NCBI GenBank assembly: GCA_903907865.1
Contig: CAIVPR010000003.1
Location: forward strand, 19,235 to 83,234
Reading direction: 5' to 3'
Origin: an uncultured Acidobacteriia bacterium
GTDB taxonomy: Bacteria; Acidobacteriota; Terriglobia; Bryobacterales; Bryobacteraceae
Length of the DNA stretch: 64,000 nucleotides
In this document: piece after piece, positions 45,953-55,626 of the stretch
Layout: each line of letters opens with the position of its first letter
How positions within the stretch are numbered: the first letter of the stretch is position 1
Made by a program: the position numbers and the translations under genes
Notes under the pieces: generated by a model
Databases searched by the model: none
Seen by the model: the letters and a program-made list of their open reading frames with translations, nothing else
What the model was told of the DNA's origin: nothing

Positions 45953-47881
45953 CTACAACCCCAACCGCTTCTTCTCAGCCTCGGCCGCAGCCAAGTTGTT
46001 CTTAGCCAACTGATAATCCGGCTGCAGACGGATCGCCTCCTGCGCAGCCATGATCGCCTCGTCCCACATTCCGAGTTCGAGATAAGCCGCCGCGATGTTG
46101 TTGTGGGCGACCGCCAAGCCGGACGACCAACGGAGGGCCTCCTGCGCCGCCGCGATGGCATCCCACGGGCGGTGGTCCTTCCATGCGGCGAACGAGCGGT
46201 CGAGATAGTCGCCAGCCGACAACGGCTGCCCCTCTGCCGATTGGTACCGCATCGCGTAGATGGAGTATCCCGACCAGCACGGAACCAGCCAGTCAAACAA
46301 CGTGGCTCCGCAGCCTGTGAACTGGGCGACCTCCTTCAGCGCGGGTGACGGGGAAGGCTCCCACGACAGAACCGTCGCACCATTTGGCCTCGACAAGGCA
46401 AGTACTTCGCCGACATTGCCGACCGAGCGCCGCAAGCGGATGGCTTTCGGCGCGTCGAGGTGGTAATCGTAGGCGAGGAATCCGGGCATCAGCAATAGAT
46501 CGTCGTTGGGATAGTACTTCGCGATCCACGCGTAAGCTTGGTCGACACCTACTTCCGTCCGGCCGAGTTCCCGTCGATAGCGCACCGCGTGGTCGGCGTT
46601 CAGAACCACTTGCGCCGCGAAGAGCAACGCAAATACAGCCAACAACCAGCGCGGGACCACGCTGCCCTCGCTGTACAGCCACGCCATCGCAGACGCCAAT
46701 AGCACGCTGACCGGAAGCAAAGGCATGATTCCGTATCGGATTCGGAAGAAGTAGTTGCTGAGTTCCGGGAGCGCCGTGGCTCCCGCCAGGATCGCACACA
46801 GCCACAGCGCCACGAACACATGGGCTCGGCGGCGCGGCGTTTCCCGCCACCACCGCCAGGTCGAACGCCAAGGAAGCGCTCCGTCGGGCAGCGGGTGGAT
46901 GAAATACCCGATGACCAGGGCGGTCAGCAGGAACGGCCCCAGTTGGCCCGCCAGCGACATGGAGGATGCCTGCAAGTCGTACGGCCTGGACGACCAGATG
47001 AATTCCATCAGCCGCCCAAGTTTCGCAGGCTGCCACATGAAGCTTTCAGACGCCCCTTGCGAGCCCGGCAGGAATGGGGGCAAGCGATGGAAGATGCCCG
47101 GATTCCACGGCACCGCCAACAACGCCATGATCGTCAGCGGCGGGAAGAAGACCCGACACTGCCGGGGACGCACCAGCACCACATAGGCCGCCACGACCGC
47201 CACTACCAATTTCACGTCGCCCTTGGTCTTGTATCCAAGGTCCAGTAGCAGGGCCAGCCCGAGCCATCGCAGCAGCCACCGGCGGCGCGCGACCGACGCG
47301 TCGCCAAATCGAAAAGTGGTCCAGTCGACGGGCGTCCTCTCGATCTCCACCCATAGGAGAAAGGAGAGGCTGGCGAACGCGAACTCCGCGAACGGCGCGA
47401 AATCGGCGATCCACGACATCGAGGCCGTCGGACCGGGTGCCATCAGGAACAGCAGCGCGACCGCGCCGGCAGTCCACTTGCTGCGCGGCTCCGAGGGTAG
47501 CAGCCTCATGGACCATAGCGCGATCATCCAGCCGATGCCCGCGTAGACGAAGATTCGGAGCCAGACGTACGGCCACGAACTGTAACCCACCACCATGTAG
47601 GAAGCCTTGTAGATGACCAATTGGAGGGTGTGGTCGAGGAAGCCCCAGTTGCGGCTATCCGAAGACAGCGGGGAAACCAGGTCCACGAGCAGCTTCCAGA
47701 GCGGCTTGCCGTCGATGGCACGGAAGAAGATGGTAAAATCGCCGTCCCAGTAGGAGATGCCCTCGGTCAGGATCGCGCCCAGCAGGATTCCCGCCGCCAG
47801 AACAGCCCATTGCCATGAGCCGGGCTTGCGTTTGAAGGTCAACGGGTCGAGTTCTTGCGCCGCGCGCGTTTCCAAATCCAT
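45953..47881 (-). CDS. Polytopic membrane protein (GT39/Wzy-like) with C-terminal TPR
   Basis: This 642-aa protein starts at ATG 47881 inside the end of the upstream gene. About 9-11 hydrophobic helices span residues ~20-440, and a short periplasmic or cytosolic domain follows. The C-terminus carries about two TPR units (AHNNIAAAYLELGMWDEAIMAAQEAIRL). Early acidic residues in GISYWDGDFTIFF recall the catalytic Asp of membrane glycosyltransferases using polyprenyl-phosphate sugars. Genes for a DPM-GtrA glycosyltransferase and an FkbM methyltransferase precede it. A glycosyltransferase or polymerase role is inferred from context. Confidence 0.78.
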   Translation of the reverse strand: MDLETRAAQELDPLTFKRKPGSWQWAVLAAGILLGAILTEGISYWDGDFTIFFRAIDGKPLWKLLVDLVSPLSSDSRNWGFLDHTLQLVIYKASYMVVGYSSWPYVWLRIFVYAGIGWMIALWSMRLLPSEPRSKWTAGAVALLFLMAPGPTASMSWIADFAPFAEFAFASLSFLLWVEIERTPVDWTTFRFGDASVARRRWLLRWLGLALLLDLGYKTKGDVKLVVAVVAAYVVLVRPRQCRVFFPPLTIMALLAVPWNPGIFHRLPPFLPGSQGASESFMWQPAKLGRLMEFIWSSRPYDLQASSMSLAGQLGPFLLTALVIGYFIHPLPDGALPWRSTWRWWRETPRRRAHVFVALWLCAILAGATALPELSNYFFRIRYGIMPLLPVSVLLASAMAWLYSEGSVVPRWLLAVFALLFAAQVVLNADHAVRYRRELGRTEVGVDQAYAWIAKYYPNDDLLLMPGFLAYDYHLDAPKAIRLRRSVGNVGEVLALSRPNGATVLSWEPSPSPALKEVAQFTGCGATLFDWLVPCWSGYSIYAMRYQSAEGQPLSAGDYLDRSFAAWKDHRPWDAIAAAQEALRWSSGLAVAHNNIAAAYLELGMWDEAIMAAQEAIRLQPDYQLAKNNLAAAEAEKKRLGL

Positions 47882-48960
47882 AGCGATGTAATGAAATAAT
47901 TCCAGACGGCCCCCACGGCCAGCCCCACAACTCCCGCCAGGTACCATTCGATCCCGGCGCGCCGCGAAAGTTCCGCCACCCGTAGATTCGCGGCCCCACC
48001 GACGGAACAGGCCAAGTAGAAGGCTGCCAAGCCGCCCCAGAAAAACCGCCCGCGCAACTTCCGGTCCCGATAGGTCAGCTCATTGTTCAGGACGAAGTTT
48101 GCTGTCATCGCAATCCAAGTCGCCAAGACCTGGGCCACAAGCAATTCCAGGCCTAAAACCCGGACCAGCAACCACAGCAATGCCATGGCTACCGCCGCAC
48201 CGACGGAGCCGACCAGAGCAAAGACCACGAATCGCGGTGGAATCCACTCTCCGATGATCTTATCAAGCAGCAGTTCGAGGTATTCGAGGGAGACCACCAG
48301 GTCCAGCTTGCTTTCCCCGTGCAGCCTGGTGCGGAACCTATAGGGGATTTCGGTGAAACGGACGGGGCGCGGTGAGGCCGCGACGAGGTCGAGCAGAATC
48401 TTGAATCCGACACCCGAGGCGGAGCGGATGGTGTCGTCCAGGAATTGGCGGGAAACGACGAAGAAGCCGCTCATGGGGTCCGTGAGGTCGCAATGTGCCA
48501 CGAGTCGGCTGAGGCGACGGCCTACGTGGCTCAGGCGGACGCGGTTCTCCGCGAATTCGCCCATGCTGCCGGTTCCGGCGTTACGGGTGCCGACGACAAG
48601 GTCGAGGCTGTCGCGCCGGAGGCGGTGAAACATTTCGGGGAGGATGCGCTCGTCGTGCTGAAGGTCGGCATCCATGACGGCGATGCACGGGGCTGCGGTG
48701 GCCATCATGCCCTCGATGCAGGCGGAAGAGAGGCCCCGGCGGCCGATGCGAGTCAGGAGCCGGATGCGCGGGTCGCGGAGGGCGATGGGACGGATGACGT
48801 TCGAAGTGCCGTCGGGGGAGTCGTCGTCCACGAAGATGATCTCGTGCGGGATGCCGACGAGAACGGCGTCGAGGCGTTCGAGGAAGGGCGCGATGTTGTC
48901 CCGCTCATTGAAGACGGGGACCACGACGGCGAGTTCAACCGGCGGGTTGGTGTCAGGCAC
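47839..48960 (-). CDS. Dolichol-phosphate-mannose synthase-like GT2 fused to GtrA
   Basis: This is a 373-aa membrane glycosyltransferase. Residues 10-235 are a GT2 domain: VVVPVFNERDNI, the DDDSPDGT nucleotide-binding block and the metal-binding DADLQHDE. Residues about 240-365 form a GtrA-like four-helix membrane domain (FALVGSVGAAVAMALLWLL ... NNELTYRDRKLR). Together they charge undecaprenyl phosphate with a sugar and flip it. The start is GTG 48960, overlapping the FkbM gene by 8 nt; the end overlaps the next gene by 43 nt. This tight packing marks one operon for surface glycan modification. Confidence 0.92.
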   Translation of the reverse strand: MPDTNPPVELAVVVPVFNERDNIAPFLERLDAVLVGIPHEIIFVDDDSPDGTSNVIRPIALRDPRIRLLTRIGRRGLSSACIEGMMATAAPCIAVMDADLQHDERILPEMFHRLRRDSLDLVVGTRNAGTGSMGEFAENRVRLSHVGRRLSRLVAHCDLTDPMSGFFVVSRQFLDDTIRSASGVGFKILLDLVAASPRPVRFTEIPYRFRTRLHGESKLDLVVSLEYLELLLDKIIGEWIPPRFVVFALVGSVGAAVAMALLWLLVRVLGLELLVAQVLATWIAMTANFVLNNELTYRDRKLRGRFFWGGLAAFYLACSVGGAANLRVAELSRRAGIEWYLAGVVGLAVGAVWNYFITSLWIWKRARRKNSTR

Positions 48961-49903
48961 GACTGCCTTTCGACGCCACGAGATTGGTGTAGCGGCGTCC
49001 CTGTAGGCGGGCGACGAGTTCGTCGAAATCGTGGTCGCTATGAAGTTGTTGGAACTTGCGGCCGATGTCGACGAGTTGGAAACCGTCGGCGCGGAGTTGG
49101 TGGAGGATTTCGCGGGCGTTGCAACCTGTGCGGGCGAGGCCGTAGGGCCAGAACTCCATCATGATCGTGAGGTTGGGGGAGTCGCGCAGGATCTGCGCGG
49201 CTCCGGCAAGGACCAGGCCTTCGGCCCCCTGTACGTCCATTTTGAGGATGTCGACCGAGCGGATGCCATGGGCGCGAAGGAGTTCGTCGAGGGTCGTGGT
49301 CTGGATGGCGAGCGGGTTGGCGAGGAGCGGGTCGTCGTAGAGGCGGCTGTCGCCGCGGTTGTCGGGATTGCGGAAGAGTTGGGCGGTGCCGGTCCCCGAG
49401 GATGCCGCCGCCGCGCACGGCTCGACGGTGGTGAAGCCGTTGAGGGCGAGGGTTTTCTGGAGGTACGAGAAGCTTTCGGGATCGGGTTCGAGGGCGACTA
49501 CCCGACCCGCGGGGCCGATGCCGGCGGCGGCGAGGGCTGTGTAGAGGCCGATATTCGCCCCGACGTCAACCACGGTCATGCCGGGGCGGAGGAGGCACTG
49601 GAAGTAGTCGACCTCGTCATTTTCATAGACGTTGAAGAGGAGGGCGCCGGAAACGACGGGGTCGTTGGGGTTGAGGGCGAGCTGGATGCCGCGGTAGTGG
49701 AGTTCGGCGGGCAGGAGGGCACGGATTACGCCGTTCGCCAGCCTCTTGAGCGGGGCGGGCTTGAGGAGGACCGTATAGATGAATTCGGGGACGGACACGC
49801 TGGGTAGCCACCGGAATGGGAAGTGCTTGTTGCGATTATTCAAAGTATAGGGGGCCGGGGTGCTTGGCAAGTTCCGCACGGTGCTGCCCGGCGGCCGCGA
49901 CAC
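48953..49903 (-). CDS. FkbM-family methyltransferase
   Basis: This is a 316-aa class I methyltransferase of the FkbM family. The AdoMet motif is MTVVDVGANIGLYTALAA, followed by RVVALEPDPESFSYL and DILKMDVQGAEGLVLAGA, the FkbM hallmark. The N-terminal ~90 residues vary in this family. The frame starts at GTG 49903, but a second GTG at 49798 is also plausible and no ribosome site decides. FkbM enzymes O-methylate sugars or lipids, and the following genes suggest a glycan substrate. Confidence 0.85.
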   Translation of the reverse strand: MSRPPGSTVRNLPSTPAPYTLNNRNKHFPFRWLPSVSVPEFIYTVLLKPAPLKRLANGVIRALLPAELHYRGIQLALNPNDPVVSGALLFNVYENDEVDYFQCLLRPGMTVVDVGANIGLYTALAAAGIGPAGRVVALEPDPESFSYLQKTLALNGFTTVEPCAAAASSGTGTAQLFRNPDNRGDSRLYDDPLLANPLAIQTTTLDELLRAHGIRSVDILKMDVQGAEGLVLAGAAQILRDSPNLTIMMEFWPYGLARTGCNAREILHQLRADGFQLVDIGRKFQQLHSDHDFDELVARLQGRRYTNLVASKGSRA

Positions 49904-50032
49904 CGTGGTCTGGTGGCAGCCATGGATTCAACGACTTTCGCCGGGCCATAACTTTATCGATTACGACTTGCCCGCTCCGGCCAGCCTCTGATAAGATTGA
50001 CACAATCACTGGGGTTCATCCAGCACGATACT

Positions 50033-50039
50033 AGAGGAG
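50033..50039 (+). promoter_or_regulatory. Shine-Dalgarno of the TonB receptor gene
   Basis: AGAGGAG lies 6 nt before ATG 50046, which makes the TTG at 50043 an unlikely start. Confidence 0.7.
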
Positions 50040-50045
50040 TTTTTG

Positions 50046-53000
50046 ATGATCAAGATTTCACGGCACCTGCAGTGTGCCCGCTTTGCCTTGATGGCTGCGG
50101 CCCTGACTGCGATGGTGATGCCGGCCACGTTGTCGGCACAAAGCGGCGCGGCGTCGATTCAAGGCACCGTCCAAGATTCCACGGGCGCGGCTGTTCCCAA
50201 CACCACCGTCCACGTTGTCAACCAAGCAACCTCCGTCACGAACGACACGGCCGCCAACGGCACCGGCTTCTACGCGGTACCGGGCCTGTTCGCCGGCAAC
50301 TACACGGTAACCTTCAGCGCCGCAGGCATGAAGAAGTACGTGGTCAAAGTCGAACTGCAGGACGGCAAGGTTGTCGTTCTCGACGCCAAGCTGGCGGTCG
50401 GCGATGTCGCCGAGACCGTGACCGTAAGTTCGGAAACGGTGCAGCTCGCCACCTATGACAGCGGCGTGGTGAGCACGCAGCTCGACGCGAACCGCATCGA
50501 CCAGTTGCCCCAAAACGGTCGCAACGTGCTCGGTCTCGCGCAGAACACCGTCCCCGGCCTCGAAGGCGGCGGTACCCGTGCAAACGGCCTGATGGGCGAA
50601 GGCATGGAGTACTCGCAGGACGGTGCGCCGATGACCAACCGCAACTTCGGCGGCGAGGCCAACACGGCCCAGGCCACCCTGCCCGACCCGGATTCGGTGC
50701 AGGAAGCGCGTTTCGAGACGATGAACTCCAGCGCCCAGTTCGCCACCCCGGCCACCGTCATTCTGACCACCAAGTCGGGCTCGAACCAGATCCACAGCTC
50801 GATGTTCGAAACGGCCCGCAACAACTACTTCGGCATCGCCAAGGCCCGCCAGAACCCGGCGAACTTCGCCGCGCCGCACTTGGTGCGCAACGAGTTCGGC
50901 GGCACGGTGGGCGGCCCCATCCGCATCCCGAAACTGTACAACGGCCAGAACAAGTCGTTCTTCTTCTTCGCGTACGAGCGCTTCTCGCTGCGCCAAGCGG
51001 CCAACGAACTGGTAACGGTTCCAACCGCCGCCATGCGCAACGGTGATTTCAGCGGCTTGGTGAACGGTGGCGGCCTCCTTCAGGTGCTCTACGATCCCAA
51101 CACCACCCAGAGTGCGGCCAACAACTACGCGCGTGCCCCGTTTCCCAACAACCAGATTCCGATCAGCCGCATCAGCCCGCTGGCAAAGACCCTCTATGCC
51201 GCGACGCCATTGCCGCAGACTAGCGACAACCCGCTGGTGAACTCCAACTTCAACGCGATCAACCCGACCTCGCAAACAGTGCCGAACATCACGTTCCGGC
51301 TCGACCACGTGTTCGACCAGAGCAACCGCGTCTACGTGCGCTTCACCGATATCGACCAGCAGCAGCAGGCGCTCCGCAACTACCCGGCCAATTCCCCGGC
51401 CAACATTGCGGGTGGCGGCCTCCCCGCCGGTGCCACCGGCTACCAGGCGATCCCGGTGCAGACGGTCAGCTACGCGCTCGGCTATTCGCACATCTTCTCC
51501 CCGACCCTGTTCGGCGAGACCGTGATCAGCCAGCAGTGGCAGCGCATGTACGTGCAGGGCAACCAAGCCTCGCTCGCCAACTACGAGCAGCAGTTGGGCT
51601 TGCCGAACAACTTCGGCCAGATCGGCTTCCCGGCCATCGGCTCGAACTTGACCATGCCCTATGGCGGTTCGCAGTGGTACTACGGCATGAGCCAGATGAT
51701 CGCCACCCTGGACCAGAATTTCAACAAGGTCGCGGGCAAGCACCAATTGGCTTTTGGCGGACGCGTTCGGCATGAACGGTTCTCGTACCTGTCGGATCGC
51801 TCGCCGGACTCGATCTCTTTCTCCAACCAGGCCACGGCAATCTACGACCCGACCACCGGCGCAAACTACGGTGCCAAGCCGAACACGGGCTACCAGGACG
51901 CCGACTTCTTCCTCGGCGCGGCCAGCAGCTACAGCCAGAACAAGAATGCTCCGTTCAACAAGGCGTCGCAAAACGAGTACGACCTCTACATCCAGGACAA
52001 CTACCGCGTCGGCAACCACCTGACCATCAACCTTGGCGTGCGTTGGGAAATGCATCCGGCCCCGGCCGCGAACGACCACAACTTCATGACGTTCGACTTC
52101 AAGAACGACGCCATTGTGCTCGGCAAGCCGATCTCCGACTTCATCGCCAACGGCTACACGACCCAGGCGCTGGTCACCAACCTGCAAAACCTGGGCGTGA
52201 AGTTTGAGACGCCGCAGCAAGCGGGCGTTTCGTCGAACGGTTTCGAAAACAGCATGGCGAACATCCTGCCGCGCGCAGGCTTCGCGTGGACCCCGACCTT
52301 CGCCCCCCACGGGATGGTCGTCCGCGGCGGCTACGGCGAGTATATCTATCCTGTGCCCGTTCGCAACTCGATCCGCTACCTGACGTCGAACTACCCGTTC
52401 ACGGCCAGCTACTCGCAAAGCTACACCAGCGCCGCGCAGGCACCCGACGGGTTGCCGAACTACCTGCTGCGCTCGCCGCTCACGGTGGTCGCGGGCCAGA
52501 ACAGCGCCAATGTGGTGAACAGCAATTCCACCAACGCGCTGCTGCCTGGCATCGGCATCGGCGAATCCTTGGCGGCGCACTACCCGCCAGCCCATGTGCG
52601 CGAGGCGAACATGACCATCGAGCAGCCCTTCAAAGACGGCTCGGTGTTCCGCGTCAGCTACGTGTACACGCACGGCTCCAACCTCGACCAGAACTACCAA
52701 TACAACAACGCGCCCTCGACCTACGTTTGGGAAACGGCGACTGGCACCACGCCGCCCACCGGAACGTTTGCCGGCGTCGCAACCCGCCCCTACGACAACA
52801 CCACTTGGGGCGGCAACGTGATTTCGCAGAAGACCGGCTGGTCCAACGACAGCGCGCTGCAGTTGAACTACCAGCGCCCGTTCAAGAAGGGCTTCGGCTA
52901 CCAGATCTTCTATGTCTACTCGCGCGCGTTCCGCGTCGGTGGCAACACCTTCCGCGACAACGTGCTGTATCCGGCGGCGAACTTCGCACCCGGCGTGTTG

Positions 53001-53771
53001 CCGTCCGGTATGGACGTGGGCACGCTGCTCAATCCGAGCAAGGCTCTCAACCGGTACGAAAACTACCACATCGACACGGCGATCCCGGAACACCACGTCA
53101 CGTTCAACGGGACGTACGAGGTTCCGTTCGGCAAGGGACGGCGCTTCCTCGCGGGCTCGAACAAGTTCGTGAACGCGGTGGTCGGCGGCTTCCAACTGGC
53201 GTTTGTCGGCCAGGTGGTTTCGCAGGGCTTCCAAGTGGCTGCCGGCAACTGGGGTGCCACGAGCCAAGTCCAGGTCTACAAGAGCTCGGTTCCGATCAAC
53301 GACTGCCGTAGCGGCGTTTGCCACCCGGCCTACATGTGGTTCAACGGCTACCTGTCGCCGACCGTCATCAACGCAGCGAAGAACGGCGTAACCGGTGTTC
53401 CGTCCAGCTACGTGCCGTACTTGGCACCGCTGAACAACATCCCGGGTACCGCCAACTTTGGCAACAACAATGTCACCGTCAACCTGAAGAACGGCTCGCA
53501 GGTTGTTACGGGTTATTCCCCCGGACCCTCGGGTGCCAATCCGTTCTCGCAGACCATTCTGCTTGGACCGTTCAACTACATCACGGACATCTCGCTGTAC
53601 AAGGAGTTCCAGATCACGGAGAAGGCCAAGCTGCGCGTGAATATGGACGCGTTCAACGCGTTGAACATCCAGGGCCGCGTGAACCCGAACACGACCGATG
53701 GCATTGAATCGCTGCAGAACTCCTACTGGACGCCCCGGCAGGTTCAGCTGACCGCACGGTTTACGTTCTAG
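50046..53771 (+). CDS. Oar-like TonB-dependent receptor with carboxypeptidase-regulatory plug extension
   Basis: This is a 1241-aa outer-membrane protein. The signal peptide ends near TLSAQSG. Residues about 35-120 are a carboxypeptidase-regulatory-like beta domain (SIQGTVQDSTGAAVPNTTV). A plug domain follows, with VSTQLDANRIDQLPQNGRN and the stretch NEFGGTVGGPIRIPKLY. The rest is a long beta barrel with many aromatic strands, ending in LTARFTF, the terminal Phe recognised by the Bam complex. Such Oar/CarbopepD_reg receptors are expanded in Acidobacteria; they take up large substrates such as glycans, or export and anchor matrix components. A strong terminator follows, so the gene is transcribed alone. 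Confidence 0.93.
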   Translation: MIKISRHLQCARFALMAAALTAMVMPATLSAQSGAASIQGTVQDSTGAAVPNTTVHVVNQATSVTNDTAANGTGFYAVPGLFAGNYTVTFSAAGMKKYVVKVELQDGKVVVLDAKLAVGDVAETVTVSSETVQLATYDSGVVSTQLDANRIDQLPQNGRNVLGLAQNTVPGLEGGGTRANGLMGEGMEYSQDGAPMTNRNFGGEANTAQATLPDPDSVQEARFETMNSSAQFATPATVILTTKSGSNQIHSSMFETARNNYFGIAKARQNPANFAAPHLVRNEFGGTVGGPIRIPKLYNGQNKSFFFFAYERFSLRQAANELVTVPTAAMRNGDFSGLVNGGGLLQVLYDPNTTQSAANNYARAPFPNNQIPISRISPLAKTLYAATPLPQTSDNPLVNSNFNAINPTSQTVPNITFRLDHVFDQSNRVYVRFTDIDQQQQALRNYPANSPANIAGGGLPAGATGYQAIPVQTVSYALGYSHIFSPTLFGETVISQQWQRMYVQGNQASLANYEQQLGLPNNFGQIGFPAIGSNLTMPYGGSQWYYGMSQMIATLDQNFNKVAGKHQLAFGGRVRHERFSYLSDRSPDSISFSNQATAIYDPTTGANYGAKPNTGYQDADFFLGAASSYSQNKNAPFNKASQNEYDLYIQDNYRVGNHLTINLGVRWEMHPAPAANDHNFMTFDFKNDAIVLGKPISDFIANGYTTQALVTNLQNLGVKFETPQQAGVSSNGFENSMANILPRAGFAWTPTFAPHGMVVRGGYGEYIYPVPVRNSIRYLTSNYPFTASYSQSYTSAAQAPDGLPNYLLRSPLTVVAGQNSANVVNSNSTNALLPGIGIGESLAAHYPPAHVREANMTIEQPFKDGSVFRVSYVYTHGSNLDQNYQYNNAPSTYVWETATGTTPPTGTFAGVATRPYDNTTWGGNVISQKTGWSNDSALQLNYQRPFKKGFGYQIFYVYSRAFRVGGNTFRDNVLYPAANFAPGVLPSGMDVGTLLNPSKALNRYENYHIDTAIPEHHVTFNGTYEVPFGKGRRFLAGSNKFVNAVVGGFQLAFVGQVVSQGFQVAAGNWGATSQVQVYKSSVPINDCRSGVCHPAYMWFNGYLSPTVINAAKNGVTGVPSSYVPYLAPLNNIPGTANFGNNNVTVNLKNGSQVVTGYSPGPSGANPFSQTILLGPFNYITDISLYKEFQITEKAKLRVNMDAFNALNIQGRVNPNTTDGIESLQNSYWTPRQVQLTARFTF

Positions 53772-53793
53772 TCGCAAAGCGCAAGTAACGAGA

Positions 53794-53845
53794 AGAGCCC
53801 GCATCCTTCCCCGTTCGTCGGGGTCGGATGGGGGCTCTTTTTTTC
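53794..53845 (+). terminator. Strong Rho-independent terminator
   Basis: A long hairpin with outer arms AAGAGCCC (53794-53801) and GGGCTCTT (53833-53840), further pairing inside (CATCC, CCCC with GGGG, GGATG), is followed by a run of T. It ends the TonB receptor transcript. Confidence 0.93.
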
Positions 53846-54168
53846 ACTCTAGAAATGGCAGTTGGCGGTGCCGCGGCGCATTTTCAGTTCCCCGAACAAA
53901 CGCTCCCTCCCGGTCGCGGCTCTGTCGAGTCAGCATGTTGCCGAGCCACGACCCAAGGGAGTGTTTGTTCGATCCAGGCGCAGTTGTTCACCCAACGGGT
54001 CAGGGGCGATCAGCGCAAGACCTTGCAAGCAAGGCCTTGTTCTCCGCTGAAGCTTAGCCAACTGCCGTTTCTAGGTTCACGCGGGTTTTTGTCGGTCGTG
54101 AAGCGGGCAGCTCGGCATAGCTCGAACAAACGCTCTGTTGCGGCCGTGGAGCGTTACCGAAAACGCGG
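53846..54168. other. Gene-free interval with repeated CGAACAAACGCTC element
   Basis: No supportable gene is seen. The sequence CGAACAAACGCTC occurs at 53893 and again at 54123, and an inverted variant GGGAGTGTTTGTTCG lies at 53957-53971. The first copy and the inverted copy pair over 15 positions with one G-U. The interval could encode a small structured RNA or hold regulator sites. It lies between two genes whose 3' ends face each other, so it is not needed as a promoter for either. Confidence 0.5.
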
Positions 54169-55626
54169 CTACGCCTTGTCGCCCTTGCGTTTTACGTCGA
54201 TGTTGAGCCGCTTGATCTTCTGATTCAGCGTCGAGAGCGGAACGCGCAGAGCCTCCGCTGTTTCCGTCTGGCTGTAGTTGAAGCGTTCCAGCTGGTCGAG
54301 GATGGTTCGCCGTTCAAACTCCGCAACGATTTCGAACAGGGACGCGTCGGAAGGCAACGCTCCGTTTTCCGCGCGTCGTAGCCGGATTCCGCCCGCATGC
54401 AAGAGGTAGTCCGGCAATACGTCGAGGGGAATAATCTGCGTCGAGGCTAGAACTACCGCCCGCTCCACCACATTTTCCAGTTCGCGCACGTTGCCGGGCC
54501 AGGAATGGTCGAGCAACAACTGCATGGCCTCTGGTTCGAAGCGCAGGGTCGAGTGCTCGCCTTCCAGAAACTTCTCGTTTTCCTTGCTGAATTTGTCGAG
54601 GAAGTGCTGCACCAGCAACGGAATATCCTCGCGCCTGTCGCGCAGTGGCGGCAGGTTGATGTTGATGACGTTGAGCCTGTAGTAGAGATCCTCGCGGAAC
54701 TTGCGCTCCTCCACCATCTTGCGGAGGTCGGCGTTGGTGGCTGCGAGGATCCGGACATCCACCTTGACCACCTCGTTCGATCCGAGCGGCGTGAATTCCT
54801 TTTCCTGTATGACCCGGAGCAGCTTGGCCTGGGTCTCCGGCCCGATGGTCCCGACCTCGTCGAAGAAGATCGTCCCCTTGTTCGCCACCTCGAAGGCACC
54901 CTTCTTGGTGTGGATGGCGCTGGTGAAGGCCCCTCGTACGTGTCCGAACAGGGTCGATTCCAGCAGGTCGGAGGGCAGGGACCCGCTGTTCACGGGCACA
55001 AACGCGTGGTCGACGCGGGGTGAATTGGCGTGGATGGCCTTGGCGATGAGTTCCTTGCCTGTACCCGTTTCACCAGTGACCAGGATTGTCGACCGGCTGG
55101 AGGCCACCTGTGTTACCAAATCGAGCACCCGCAGCATGCGGTCGCTCTTGCCGATAATGTTGGGGAAACTGTACCGCTGCTTCAGCGCTCGCTTGAGCTG
55201 GGTGTTTTCGTCCGCGAGGCGCTGGCCGGAGATGGCGCGTCCGATCTCTATCAACAGCTTGTCGTTGTCCCAAGGCTTCGACAGGTAGTCGTTTGCTCCA
55301 AGCTTGACCGCCTTCACGGCGGCTTCCACGGTGCCGAACGCGGTGATCATGAAGATCGGCGTGTGGCGGTCGCGCTCGCGGATGTCGCGGAGGACCTCCA
55401 TGCCGGATTTGTCCGGCATCATCAGGTCCAGCAGGACCAGATCCCAAGCTCGTTGCTCGAACTTCCGCTCGCCGTCGGTCCCGTTGTGGGCGAGACCCAC
55501 CTCGTAGCCCTCCATTTCGAGAAGAAGCTGGAGGCTCTCGCGAATATCGGCCTCGTCGTCAATAACAAGGATGCGGCCCTTGGAGCCGGACTGCGCGGTC
55601 ATGCTGATGACCTCGTTGTGATTCAT
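54169..55626 (-). CDS. NtrC-family sigma-54-dependent response regulator
   Basis: This is a 485-aa regulator starting at ATG 55626, which overlaps the kinase stop as ATGA. Residues 17-135 are a receiver domain with the phospho-acceptor Asp67 in VLLDLMMPD. Residues about 155-390 are the sigma-54-activating AAA+ domain: Walker A GETGTGKE, Walker B GTIFFDEVG, arginine-finger region LYYRLNV. The loop that contacts sigma-54, usually GAFTGA, reads GAFTSA here. A Fis-type helix-turn-helix ends the protein (SQTETAEALRVPLSTLNQKI). It is paired with the membrane kinase and lies near the exopolysaccharide export genes. Confidence 0.94.
   Translation of the reverse strand: MNHNEVISMTAQSGSKGRILVIDDEADIRESLQLLLEMEGYEVGLAHNGTDGERKFEQRAWDLVLLDLMMPDKSGMEVLRDIRERDRHTPIFMITAFGTVEAAVKAVKLGANDYLSKPWDNDKLLIEIGRAISGQRLADENTQLKRALKQRYSFPNIIGKSDRMLRVLDLVTQVASSRSTILVTGETGTGKELIAKAIHANSPRVDHAFVPVNSGSLPSDLLESTLFGHVRGAFTSAIHTKKGAFEVANKGTIFFDEVGTIGPETQAKLLRVIQEKEFTPLGSNEVVKVDVRILAATNADLRKMVEERKFREDLYYRLNVININLPPLRDRREDIPLLVQHFLDKFSKENEKFLEGEHSTLRFEPEAMQLLLDHSWPGNVRELENVVERAVVLASTQIIPLDVLPDYLLHAGGIRLRRAENGALPSDASLFEIVAEFERRTILDQLERFNYSQTETAEALRVPLSTLNQKIKRLNIDVKRKGDKA

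Noticed and set aside
50058..53804. Open frame of 1248 codons antisense to the TonB receptor
   Set aside because: It is an antisense shadow; the composition is Arg/Val-rich without domains, and the plus-strand receptor is clear from signal peptide to terminal Phe.
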